In this document: positions 1 through 10,800 of the stretch, piece after piece
Position numbering within the stretch: the first letter of the stretch is position 1
Layout of the letters: each line of letters opens with the position of its first letter
From: Candidatus Accumulibacter adjunctus
GTDB lineage: Bacteria; Pseudomonadota; Gammaproteobacteria; Burkholderiales; Rhodocyclaceae
DNA length: 32,307 nt
Reading direction: 5' to 3'
NCBI GenBank assembly: GCA_000585015.1
Contig: JFAX01000014.1
Coordinates: forward strand, 68,903-101,209
Notes under the pieces: model-generated
What the model saw: the letters and a program-made list of their open reading frames with translations, nothing else
Database searches by the model: none
What the model was told of the DNA's origin: nothing
Position numbers and translations under genes: made by a program

Positions 1-354
1 TAGGATTCATGCGATTGCCCTGGCTCGAGCGGCGGCAGGTTGGCGGTCTTGCTGCCTTGCAGACCGTAGACCACAGCTTCGTGACCGGACGTGCGATGCG
101 CATCCCGATCCACGGATGTCATCCCCAGTGGGGTCGCGTCGGTGTTCAGGGCTGTGCCTTCTCCGGGCTTGCCCAAATGGGCACCGTTGACATAGCATGC
201 CCCTGCTGGCCGTCACGCTTCGACTCCCGCGCAGGCCGGTCAATCGTCGTTGCGCCATCTCGTGCCAGCCGCCAGCGGTTTCTGCCGGTGGCGCGGCTCA
301 TCCGGCCGGCGTAATCCATCCATCGATCATTCTACGGATCATCGGAGCATACTC
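1..354. other. Left-edge region without a confident gene
   Basis: No start-to-stop gene here has a recognisable product. The most protein-like frame is on the minus strand, open from about 212 to the window edge. It reads like ordinary coding sequence (for example TALNTDATPLGMTSVDRD and EAVVYGLQGSKTANLPPLEP), but it follows an in-frame TGA at 215-213 and has no ATG. If real, it would be a gene or mobile-element remnant continuing to the left of the window. I do not recognise the family. The last bases before 355 hold the ribosome binding site of the next gene (GGAG at 343-346). Confidence 0.3.
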
Positions 355-864
355 ATGAACACACAGAAGACCTTGCTCGCCACCGGCCTCATGGCGATCG
401 CCATCGCGCAACCGACCGCTTGGGCTGGCCCGAAAGACGTACCTTTCAAGGCCAGCCTGGCTGCCCAGGAAGTGCTTGCCCTGTACCCTGCAGACGGCCC
501 TTGCGCCGGGTTCTTTGCCCAGGGAACGACTGCGGTGATTGGCAAAGCCTCGCATCTCGGCCGGGTGGCGGGCGTCGGGAGCGATTGCATCAAGCTCACA
601 CACATTGGTCCCCCGCCGTCATTCGCTTTCGAGAATGGGGAACTCACCGTGACGGCAGCCAACGGAGACCGGCTCACGCTGTCTTACAGCGGGACGTTCA
701 TACCGACGGCACAGCCGCCCATATACGCAATCAGCGGACTCTTTCAGATCACTGGTGGAACGGGCCGATTTGCCCATGCCACGGGCTCCGGCTTCCTCGA
801 AGGCACGGAGAACATCTCGACGTTCCAGGGACAACTGGAGTTGAGCGGAAAGATCTCTTACTGA
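355..864 (+). CDS. Small secreted protein of unknown function
   Basis: A 169-residue protein. The ATG at 355 was chosen over an in-frame start further upstream because a GGAG lies 8 nt before it and a clean signal peptide begins there: a short basic start (MNTQKT), a hydrophobic core and a likely signal peptidase cut after AWA near residue 24. The mature part (GPKDVPFKASL onward) holds two cysteines and a glycine-rich segment, ITGGTGRFAHATGSGFLEGT. That pattern is typical of small beta-barrel proteins resembling the allene oxide cyclase-like or DUF3224 folds; this comparison is by eye and the function is unknown. It is probably periplasmic or secreted. The gene stands alone on the plus strand; its neighbour points the other way. 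Confidence 0.75.
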   Translation: MNTQKTLLATGLMAIAIAQPTAWAGPKDVPFKASLAAQEVLALYPADGPCAGFFAQGTTAVIGKASHLGRVAGVGSDCIKLTHIGPPPSFAFENGELTVTAANGDRLTLSYSGTFIPTAQPPIYAISGLFQITGGTGRFAHATGSGFLEGTENISTFQGQLELSGKISY

Positions 865-877
865 GCAGCACCCCCGC

Positions 878-928
878 AAAACCGGTGACAGTATACTAAT
901 TGCGAAAACCGGTGACAGTATACTAATT
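878..928. repeat. Two tandem 24-bp direct repeats
   Basis: Two identical 24-bp copies (878-901 and 905-928) separated by GCG. The core reads ACCGGTGACAGTATACTAAT, preceded by AAAA and followed by T. Each copy contains the short palindromes ACCGGT and GTATAC. They begin 14 bp after the stop of the small secreted protein. They could be a REP-like extragenic element, the trace of an insertion sequence end, or a tandem operator. No transposase is visible next to them. The following bases to 1137 hold no gene I can support. Confidence 0.8.
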
Positions 929-1137
929 TGGTTTGTCCGCTGCGACGCTGGCGTTCCGGGAACTCCGATGCGACCAGACATGCGGTGCCCACATCGACGC
1001 AAGGTCGACCATTGGAGCTTTCACTCGGGAAGTCCTGGGCCGCCGGTCTCGACGGCCCCGGGAGCGGGGTGTCTGCAGGAACTTCCGGAAGAAGCCGATC
1101 TGCTGGTCGGTCGCCGCCAGAAGCGAGCCCGGGTCGG

Positions 1138-1740
1138 CTATGAGCCGGTGTGACGCGCGCTTCCTTGATTCTCGTGCGGACAGCAGAGCAATGCCAGAGC
1201 GAGCCCGAGCAGCGGCAGCGAAGCCGGTTCGGGGATGCTGCCGCCCGGCTGCACTTCGACGCGGGCGTGCGTGGCGTTCCACTCGGTGGCCTTGTCGAAC
1301 TGGGTGTCGAGGAGAACGATGTCGGACAGGGTCAGGGTACTGAATCCCGGTGCATGGAGCACGAAAGCCAGGCTGGCGATGCTGCCTGCGAGTGGACCCG
1401 CCGTGCTGTCCAGACCGATCAAGGTCGGGTCGAGGAAGGTCGCACTGAGCCGGCCTGCGGGGCTTTCGAAGGGCGGCACCGGTGCCCAGCCTGGGGTCAG
1501 CGAACCCTCGGCGCTGGTAAGGTATTGCAGCACGGCGGGGTCATAGTTCAACACGAAGTCCATTCCCAGCAGGGTATCGCCGCCGTCGAGCGTGAGATTG
1601 ACATCGACGACCACTTGCCCGCCCACCGTCCCGCTGGATGGCGTGGCGTGCAACGAGAGGGCATAGGTCGCCGCAGCGGGTGCCGGAAGGCCAACGGCTG
1701 CGGCGGCCGCCAGCGAGGCAAGGATGATGCGAGAGCTCAT
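1138..1740 (-). CDS. Cohesin-domain protein with PEP-CTERM anchor
   Basis: A 200-residue exported protein. It has an N-terminal signal peptide (MSSRIILASLAAAAAVG, then PAPAAA), followed by a cohesin-type beta-sandwich over about residues 27-160: the opening VGGQVVVDVNL, the diagnostic GMDFVLNYDPAVLQYL, then ASLAFVLHAPG. It ends in a PEP-CTERM sorting signal, IPEPASLPLLGLALALL. Proteins with this signal are processed by exosortase and end up attached to the envelope or exopolysaccharide. The usual arginine cluster after the hydrophobic stretch is missing; instead the tail reads CCPHENQGSARHTGS. The gene starts 70 bp after the giant protein gene on the same strand and is probably co-transcribed. 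The giant protein ends in a dockerin, so this protein may be its docking partner (inference). Confidence 0.85.
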   Translation of the reverse strand: MSSRIILASLAAAAAVGLPAPAAATYALSLHATPSSGTVGGQVVVDVNLTLDGGDTLLGMDFVLNYDPAVLQYLTSAEGSLTPGWAPVPPFESPAGRLSATFLDPTLIGLDSTAGPLAGSIASLAFVLHAPGFSTLTLSDIVLLDTQFDKATEWNATHARVEVQPGGSIPEPASLPLLGLALALLCCPHENQGSARHTGS

Positions 1741-1810
1741 GGTCCGGGGTTCCTGGATGGTCGATGGAAGCCTGCCGTGTGAGCGACGCGAGCGGGGGGC
1801 AAGGTCGTTC

Positions 1811-4800
1811 TCACAGCAGCGTAATGCGCAGTGATGCGTTCGGGGATGCCGCGACGGGCCTTGCGAGGTTGGTCACGAAGGCCGTGAGCCAGTTCGCGGA
1901 ACGGCCCGGCGCCTGTGGTGCGGCTTTCTGCGGCGCAATGCCGAGGCCGTCCCAGTACGGCCGGCTGGCTGCCAGTGAGGCAGGCTGGGCCGCCACCGAC
2001 GCGGCTGCGGCTGCCGGCAGCGTGACGCTGATGCCCTGCGCGGCCGGAGCGCTCAGGAAACCGCGCAACCAGTCGCTGCTGGCGGGTGCCGCCGGTGCGG
2101 CCGCGGCCAACGGTGGGGCTGCGGCGATCGCCGCACCAGCGGCGCGGGCGTCGTCCTCCGCCACCGCTTCGGGCGTGGCTGCGGCATCGCCGTCAGCCGG
2201 CGGAGGAGGCTGCTGGGTCGGCAGCGAAGGAACCGCGGCCGGTGCGCTGAAGTCGGCCTGCGGCGACTGCAGCACCTGCGCGTTGCCCGGGTTGAGCGAT
2301 GAGACTGGCTCGTCGACGGGCAGCGCTGCGAAGGTGGCGGGAATCGCCGGGATCGCCGGGATCGCCGGGATCTCCGGCCGATCGAGAGTGGCTGCGCCCC
2401 CCTGGATCCATTTCGCCTCGGACAGGATGCGTGCCGTGTCGAGGACGTTGATCAGACCGTCGCCGGTGATGTCGCCGACCAGCCGCGGGTCCACATTGCG
2501 GTAGGCAGCCAGCCCGCTGTCGCGACCGACCACCACATCGCCGAGCGTGCTCGCGTCGGCGTTGCTGATCGTGCCGTCGCCGTCGGTGTCGCCGAAACAG
2601 GCGACGACCGCGAGTGCGTCGTCGGCGCGAGCCGCCAGGGCACCGCCGTTCAGCCTCAGGTTGAGGAGGTCGATGACGTGGCTGGCGGCATGCGGGGCCG
2701 TCGCCGGAACGCGGGCGGCGAGCGAGAGCAACTGCACCGGACCGGCGGCCAGAGCGGCCCCGGTGATGTGCACGTGCAGACGCCCGGCGGCGTGGGTGAC
2801 GTCGAGCACCGCGGCACCGTTCAGGTCGGCACCGCGTCGCACGCTGTCGATCACGAGCAGCGTCGGGTCGTAGTCGAGGTCGAATTCCACCGTGTCGACG
2901 CCGCTGCCTTCGGAAAGCGTGATCGGCAGGCCACCCTGCGTTGCCGGCACGTCTACCGGCTGCGCCGGTCCACGGGCGAAGTCGGGCACCCGCAGCGTCC
3001 GGCCAGCCGGCGCGGCGATGCTGAATTGCCGCGAGGCGTCGTCACCAGGCGTACCGTCGCCGTTGCCGTCGAGCGGCACGCCGTGCACATCCTTGAAGGC
3101 GTCGGCGCCGCTGCGCAGCGTCACGCTGTAGGTGTCGGCGGCCAGTGGTCCACCGGTGGCGACGAAGCGAAGAACGCCGCTGGCCGGGTCGACCGCGATC
3201 GACCCCCTGACGACGCCACTCGCGGCACCCCGCAGGACCACGTCGGCCGGGCCGTAACCCGCTGTTGCGGCGTCGTACAGGTTGAGCGCCGACGCGTCGA
3301 GCGCGCGGTTGAACGACAGGTCGAAGCCGCTGTCCGTCGGCGTCAGCGAAAGCACCTGCAAGCTCGTCGGTACGACATCGGCCACCGTGATCGTGAAGGT
3401 CTCGGCGTCTTCGAGTGGCGGCAGGCCATCGTCCGTCACCCGCACCGTCAGCGTGAAGCTGCCGGGGCCGTCTGCTGCCGACGGAGTCCAGGTGAACACC
3501 CCCGTCACCGGGTCGATGCCGGCGCCCGCCGGGGCACCCGCGTCGAGGCTGTAACGCAGTTGCTTCGCATCGCCGTCTACATCGCTGGCAGTGGCGACGA
3601 CGCGCAGCAGCTCGCCTTCGTCCACCGCCTGCGAAGCGATCGCGTCGAGCTCTGGCGCATCGTTGACCGGCATCACCCTCAGGTGGACCGTCGCCAGGTT
3701 GCTCGTGCCGCTCGTATTGTAGAGGCCATAGCTGAAGCTGTCGCTGCCGAACCAGTCCGCGAACGGCCTGTAGGTGACGCGCCGGTCCGCTTCGATCGTC
3801 ACGTTGCCGTGCGCCGGCGCCGCGAGCAACTCGAGGTCGAACGGACCGCCGCCGGGGTTCGCATCATTGCCGAGCAGGTCGATCGTCACCTCACCGTCTT
3901 CGGCCACGCTGGCGCTGTCGTCGGCTGCCAGCAGGGGTTCGATCGCTGGCAGCACCCGCACGCCCGAGAAGAACTCGGAGGCCCCACCATCCTTGTCGGT
4001 GAGGACGCCGCGCACGGTCAGGATGCCTGCCGTGTCGAGCAGTGCCGGCGGCACGTCGACCGTCGCCGCGGTCGAGCCGCTGATCTCGAAGTCGCCGTCG
4101 TTGTCGAAGTCGTAGGCGTAAGTGAAGCCGGCGGCTTCGTCCGCCGCTGACGGGTCGCTCGGCGCCGTGAAGCTCACCGTCGCCGTCCCACCCGGCGCGA
4201 CCGGCCCGCTGGCGCCCTCGGTCGAATTGCCGAGTTGCGCCAGCGGCGCCACGTTGCGCACGTCGACGTCGAGGGTCGTTTGATTGACGAAGCTGCCATC
4301 CTCATCGGTGAGCGTGACCGTGATGCGGCGCAGGGCAGTACCGTCGTCGTAGGCGTGCGTGACGCCGAGCGTGGGCACGAGGCCGCTGGCGGACGCCGGC
4401 GGGGCGCTTACGATCTGCACGGGCGAGCCGTCACCCCAGTCGATGCCGTAGGCGGTGACGGTGTCGTCGCCCGGGTCGTCCGGCGGGGCGATGCGCAGCA
4501 CGAAGTTGGCGCCCTCGTTGACTGCCATCACGGTCGCGGCCGGCGGCGGACCGGCGAGCAGATCGGCCGCGGTGCCGACGCCGCCGAGCGTGGTTTTCGG
4601 CGCCACGTTGCGCACGGTCACGGCGTGCGTCACGGCATGGGCCCCGTCCTCGTCGGTCGCCGTGGCGACGATCTGCAGCGCCGTGCCGCCGCTGTCGTCG
4701 GCGTAGCGGTGCGCAGCGCTCCTGGCATTGCCGCGCAGGGTCTCGCTGCTGCCATCGCCCCAGTCGATCTGCCAGCCGGTCAGCGTGTCGGCGCCGGGGT

Positions 4801-7800
4801 CGCTGGCGGCGAGCGTCAGCGTGACCGGGGCACCCTCGTCAACCCTCACTGGTCCCGACACGATCAGTTCGGGTGCCGCGTTGGCGACGGCGAGCGGCTT
4901 GCTCGCCTGATACAGGCCATCCTCGTCCTGCGCGGTGACACTGATCGTCAGCGCGCCGTCGTCGGCAAAGACGTGCGTCAGATCGGCGGTCGGCGCGTCG
5001 ACGACTTCCTGCGTGCCGTCGCCCCAGTCGATGTTCCAGCGGCGGATGGTGTCGCTGCCCGGGTCGCTGGCGGCCAGCGTGAAACGGTAGGGCTGGCCTT
5101 CGCTGGCGACGGCGGCGCCGTCCAGCGTCAGCGTCGGTGCGACCTCGCGCACAAGCACTCCGGTCCAGGCTTCGCACGAGGCACCGTCCTTGTCGTAGAG
5201 GACGCCGCGTACCGTGCGCACACCGGCTTCGCGCAGGTAGCTGGCCGGCACCTCGATTCCGACCGGCGTGAGTGGCGCGATGGCCGTATCGAGCTGGCCG
5301 TCGTTGTCGAAGTCGAAGGCGACGCTGTAGCCGGCGGCGCGGTCAGCAGCCGACGGGTCGTCGGCGTCGATGAAGCGGACGCTGGCCGTGCCGCCTTCGT
5401 CGATGGCCGTGCCGGGTGCCGGTGTCGTATGGATCAGGCGGCCGGTCGGCGCCGCGTTGAGCAGCGTCAGCAGCGCACTGCCGGTCATCGTGTCGATGCC
5501 CGGGCCGCCGCTGCCGTCGCCGTAGACGACCTGCACGGCGATCGGACGGCTGCTGCTGCCGTCGTCGAAGCCGAGGGCTTCCAGGTCGGCCGCGGTGAGC
5601 GTCAGGTCGCCGTCCGCGCCTTGCCCATGCCGGCTTTCATCGCCAAAGACGCCATCGCCATCGAGGTCCCAGCGCAGTGTCGTCGGGCTGCCGGCAACGG
5701 CAGCGTGCAGCCGCACGCCCAGTCCCTCGACGGTCTGTAGCGCAACCGCGGTGCCCACGCTGGTGATGCTCGGTACGCTCGGGGATACCGTCACTTCGGG
5801 ACCGCGGGCGGCGTAGCCCGGTGTCGACGGCACGTCTGCGAACGCACCGCTGCCATCGTCGTCGCTGGTGACGACGATCGGCGTGTAGCGGCCCGGGACG
5901 AGATAGACATGACTGGCCTGCGCGGCGTCGCTCGGCAGCGGCCCGGTCGTCGTGCCGTCGCCCCAGTCGATCGACCAGCCGGCGATCAGGTCGTCACCCG
6001 GGTCGCTGGCGGCGAAGCCAAGCTCGAACGGCTGTCCGAGCTCGCCCCTGGCGCTCGCCTCGCCGCTTGCCACCGCCAGCGTCGGCGGCGTGTTGATGAC
6101 TTGCAGCCAACCGGTGTCGGTGACCGCATGGCCGGCCGTGTCGCTGACTTCGAAGCTGATTTCGTAATTGCCGTCATCGTCCAGACCGAGCGCCCGCAGC
6201 GCCTCCCAGCTCAGTGTCGGCGAGCGGCCCAGCGCGTCGTCGAAGACGCCGTCACCGTTCACATCCCAGCGCTCGCTGACGATGTTCGTACCGGTGGCGG
6301 CGGTGCTGCTGCCGGCCAGTGTCAGCGCCGCGCCCTCGACGATCGCGTAGGGACCGCCGGTGTCTGCTGTCGATGGCTGAAAGCCCGGAATCGACTCGAT
6401 CGCCACATAGGCGAGCGTCCCGAAGTCCACGCCGTCGACGCGGATCGATCCGTCCGGGGTCAGTGGCACCGATGGATCGATGGCGCCGCCGGCGGCGCCG
6501 AAGCGCAGCGTGTCTGCGCCGGTTCCGCCGTCAAGCGCGATCATCGCCGTTGCCGGGAACTTCTCGCCGGCGACCTGCGCGGCGTCGTCGCCCGCACCGA
6601 GCCGCAGCGTGAAAACGTTGTCGTCCGCCAACTCGCGGACGACGAGTTCGTCGTCGCCCGCGCCGCAGTCTACGGCCAGAGTCAGCGCCCCGGCGGTATC
6701 AGAGCGGACGCTGATGCGGTCGTCGCCGCTCCCGCCGTCGACCGTCGTCGCCACGCCAAGGTTCAGCAGGTCGACGCGGTCGAAGCCGTCGCCGGTGTCG
6801 ATCGCCAGCGTGGTCACCTGCGGCGTATCGATCTGGTGGATCGCATCGTCGTACACCCCGCTAGTGAGCGCCAAGCCCTCGACGCCAGCGAAGCGTACGC
6901 TGAAGCGCTCAGCCTGCGGGGTGGCGCTGTTGACCGGGACGAATGCGGCGAGTCCGCCGGGTATCGTGCCGAAGCCGTGCTCGGCGGCGACGTAAATGGT
7001 TCCGGTGGCGTCCTGCGCGACCGCCGCCGGCGCCGCCAGTCCCGGCCCGCCGCGCAGGACTTGCGCGAAGCGCAGCGTACCGGTCGCCGGGTCGCGGAAG
7101 AAGGTCGTCAGCGTGTTGCTGGCGCGGCCGCTGGTCAGCACGTAAAGTCGCGTGCCGTCGGCGCTGATCAGCAGGTCGGCAGCGCCTGCCAGGCCGCGGA
7201 CGCCGTCCGCATTCTCCTGCAGAGTCTGCAGCAGCGTCAGCGTGGTGCTGCCGAAGGTCCGTTGGAACACCTGCAGGCGGCCGCCTGCGCCGGCGACATA
7301 GACCTGCTCGTGCTGCCCGTCGCTGCTCGCCGCGACACCGAGGACGCGGGCGCCAGTGATGCCGCTCTGCCCGCTCGCCGGCGACAGGTCACTCGCGGAG
7401 CGCAGTTGCAGTTCGTCGGCGCACGCGACGTAGAGCAGCAGGCCGTCACTGCTGTACGCGAGGTCGCTCGTGCCGCTGAGCGGCTCGGTCTTGCCCGCGA
7501 CCAGCCGGCCAATTCCGGCGCCGTCGGTCTGGCGCAGGAATTGCACGATGGCGTCCGGGCCGGCGACGACGAGCTGGCCGCCGTCGCCCGGCTGCAGCGC
7601 GATGCGGTCGAAGACGTCGAGGCCGGCGCCTGGATCGATCGCGTGTACGAAGCTCAGGTTGCCACCCGCGTCGCGCGCGAAGACCGAAACCGTCGCATCG
7701 TCGCGGCTCGCGACGTAGACGTTGGCGCCATCAGCGCTGGCGGCGACTGCGCTCGCGCCAGCCAGCGTCGTGACGGCGTCGGTGCCGTCGCTGAAGTGCT

Positions 7801-10800
7801 GGCGGACGCTGAAGTCGGCCGAGTTCACGACGAGCAGCGCGTCCTGCGTCGGGCTGAGCGCGTAGATTTGGCCGCCGGCGACAGCCAGCCCGTTCAGTCC
7901 GACCATCGTCGGCTCGGCGGGTCTGGCCTCGATGTACGCCACCTCGCCATCGGCGAGACTGCGTCTCTGCAGGCCCTGCACGCTGCCGATCGCTCCCCCG
8001 ACCGTCGCGTCGAGCTCGATCGCGACATCCGGGATCAGCGTGGCCCAGACCTCGTGCCCGTTGAGCACGCCGAGCCGGACGTCGGGGCCGAGACCGCCGA
8101 TGCGCAGATCCTGGACGGACGATGCGGCTGAACCGGCTGCTGCGACGCCGAGCATCGGTGTGCGCAGCTCCTCGTTGCCGAGGTTGATGAACAGCAGCAT
8201 GTCAAAGTGGTCGTAGTCGGCGCCGTAGGCGGCCGGTCCGCGGTCGAGCCGGACGACGGCGGCGACGGCGGCGGCCGGCGCAGCGGCAGTGAGCGCGGTG
8301 AAATCGGCTGCGGTGACGCCCTCGAGCAGGCCATAGGCCTCGGCGCCGCCGCGCAGCCCGGCGATCAGTGGTGTGGCCGGCGTGCCCGCGACGAACGGGT
8401 TGGGCCGCAGTTGCCGCAGCGGGTCGTACGCTTCGAGCACCGTCCCGACGAGTGCGGCATTGAGGGTGCTGGCGTTGGCCTCGAGCAGATAGCGGCCCGC
8501 TTCGCCGCTCGCCGCGGCACCGGCGCCGCCCGAAGTGTCCACGGTGACCGCACCGCTCGCCGTGATGACCGATCCGGAGAGCTTGATCGTGCCGCCGGCG
8601 CCTGCCGCGCCTGCCGCGCCGGAGCCACCGCTGCCACCGACGCCGCCCGGTCCGCCGCTGCCACCGGCGCCGCCACTGCCTCCGACCCCACCATACCAGG
8701 TGCCGAAGAACCAGCTCGACTCGCGGCCGCTGTGGATGTAGTCGTTGAGCCCCGCGTTCTGGCCACTATTGAGCAAGGCATCGCGCCCTTCGTTCACCCC
8801 GGCGTTGTAGCCCTGGTTGGTCGCTGCCGCACCGGCAGCCCCTTGGGCCTGCAGGCGCGACGCGGCGCCGACGACGATGCGGCCAAGGGCAACCATTTCG
8901 ACGGCGCCGCCACCACCACCGCCCGCTCCGCCGGCACCGCCATCGCCGCCGTCGCCGCCGTCACCGCCGCGACCGCCGTCGCCACCATCGCCACCGCGAC
9001 CGCCATGCACCTCGTCACCGAGAAAAGCGTTGTAGCCTTCGCCGCCGCCGCCACCACCGCCGCCACTGGAGCCGCCGCCACCACCACTGCCGCCGGAGCC
9101 TGCTCCGCCGCCGCCGCCACCGCCACCGCCACCGCCACCCGAGATCAGCGCGCCCGCTCCCGTGTTGCTGCCGGCCAGGCCGCCGCTGCCAGCGCTGCCG
9201 GGATTTCCGGGCACGCTCTCGCCGGCCCGCCCGCTGCCGCCGTCGCCGCCTGCGCCACCATCGCCACCACTGCCGCTGCTCGGCGCGCCGCCACCGCCAT
9301 AGTGGGCGTCATCGTCGCTGCCCAGTCCCGGCCCGCTCGGGCTGCCGCCGGCACCGCCGCTGCCGCCGAGTCCCGAACTGCCAGCCGCATTGACTCCAGC
9401 CGAGCCGGCCAACCCCGGGTTCCCATAGCTGCCACCGCTGCCGCCACTGCCGTTGCCGCCGTGCGCGCCCCAATCTCCGGCCTCACCCCACTCGATCGTC
9501 CCGGAGTAGTAGCTGCCGCCACCGATGCCACCGGAACCCCCGGCGCCGCCGCCGCCGCCGTCGCCGCCGGCACCACCGCTGCCACCAGTGCCCGCGCCGC
9601 CGCCAGCGCCGCCGCCAGGCCCCGCAACGGGGCCGACGAGCATCGAAGAGGTCGCCACCTGTGTGATCGACAGCGCGCCCTCGTCGTCGAGCACCGTATC
9701 ATTGAAGAACCGGTTGCCCGGTCGATCGATGTCGGTAAACAGTTCGACCGTCCTGCCGCCATGGATCAGATAGACGTCGAGGTCGCGGGTCAGCGGGTGG
9801 CTGATATCGACGGTGACGTTGACGTCTTTGACCGCGCCGAGGTCGCTGACGCTGATCGACGAGTTCAGCGAGCCAGAGGAACCGATCAGCGGCCGGTCGG
9901 GAATCGTGCCGCCGCCTCCGCGCTGCGTGAACACTTCACCGGTGCTGAGCGTGATCGTCAACGCCCAGTCGTTCAACCAGCCGGCATCACCGTAGGCGTC
10001 GTCCTGGACCAGCAGGGTCCAGGCTCCGGCGGTGCCCTGGTTGTCGAAGGCCGTGAGCGAAGCCTCCGGCCGGAACCCCCCGCCGGCCGAGGCATCGACG
10101 ACGACCCGCTCTCCGACGATGATGTCGTTCGTCGCCGCCAGCGACAATCCGAACTGGCCGTTGACGTCGATCGTCGTGTCTGCCGGCAGCAGCAGGTCGC
10201 CCGCGAAAAGGAATTGGCGCACGCCGTCGACCAGTGATGTCGTGAACAGCGGATTCCTCTGGCCGGTGGCGTCGAGCCTCGCGCCGGAAAGCCGGCCGTT
10301 GATCGTCGCGTTCGTCGTGTCGATCGTGACCACGCCGCCCCCGTTGGCGAGCAGGGTGGATTGCGGGATCGACAGCAGCGGTTCGCTGCGTGTGACGAGT
10401 TCGGCGCCGAGCCCGACGTTGTCCATCAGCACGGCGCCGTCGGCCAGCCAGTCGAGCCGCGCCAGGCTGCCGAAGAGGGTCGCGTCGAAGTTGATGCTGC
10501 GGCGCGCGCTGCCAGCCGCGGGGTCGAGCGCGACGTCGAGCGGTCCGGCGACCGGCTGGTCGTTCTCGTCGTAAGCGATGAAGCGGACCGTCCGCACGTC
10601 GCTGGTCAGCGCCGACAGGTCGATGCCCTGAACACTGAACTTCCCGCCGGCGACCGCGCTGCGCAGGCTGCCGCTGCCAATCAGCAACGCCGGGCTCGGG
10701 CTGCCCGCCGGCTCGCGGGCCAGCGTGCCGGCGCCAGTGCTGAAAACGAAGCCGTCTTCGCGGTAGCTCGCAGTACCGGCGATCAGATCGTCGAAATCGA

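Noticed and set aside
923-1282. A minus-strand open frame past the end of the cohesin gene
   Set aside because: Its sequence overlaps the coding end of the cohesin gene, is arginine-rich and non-specific, and crosses the tandem repeats.
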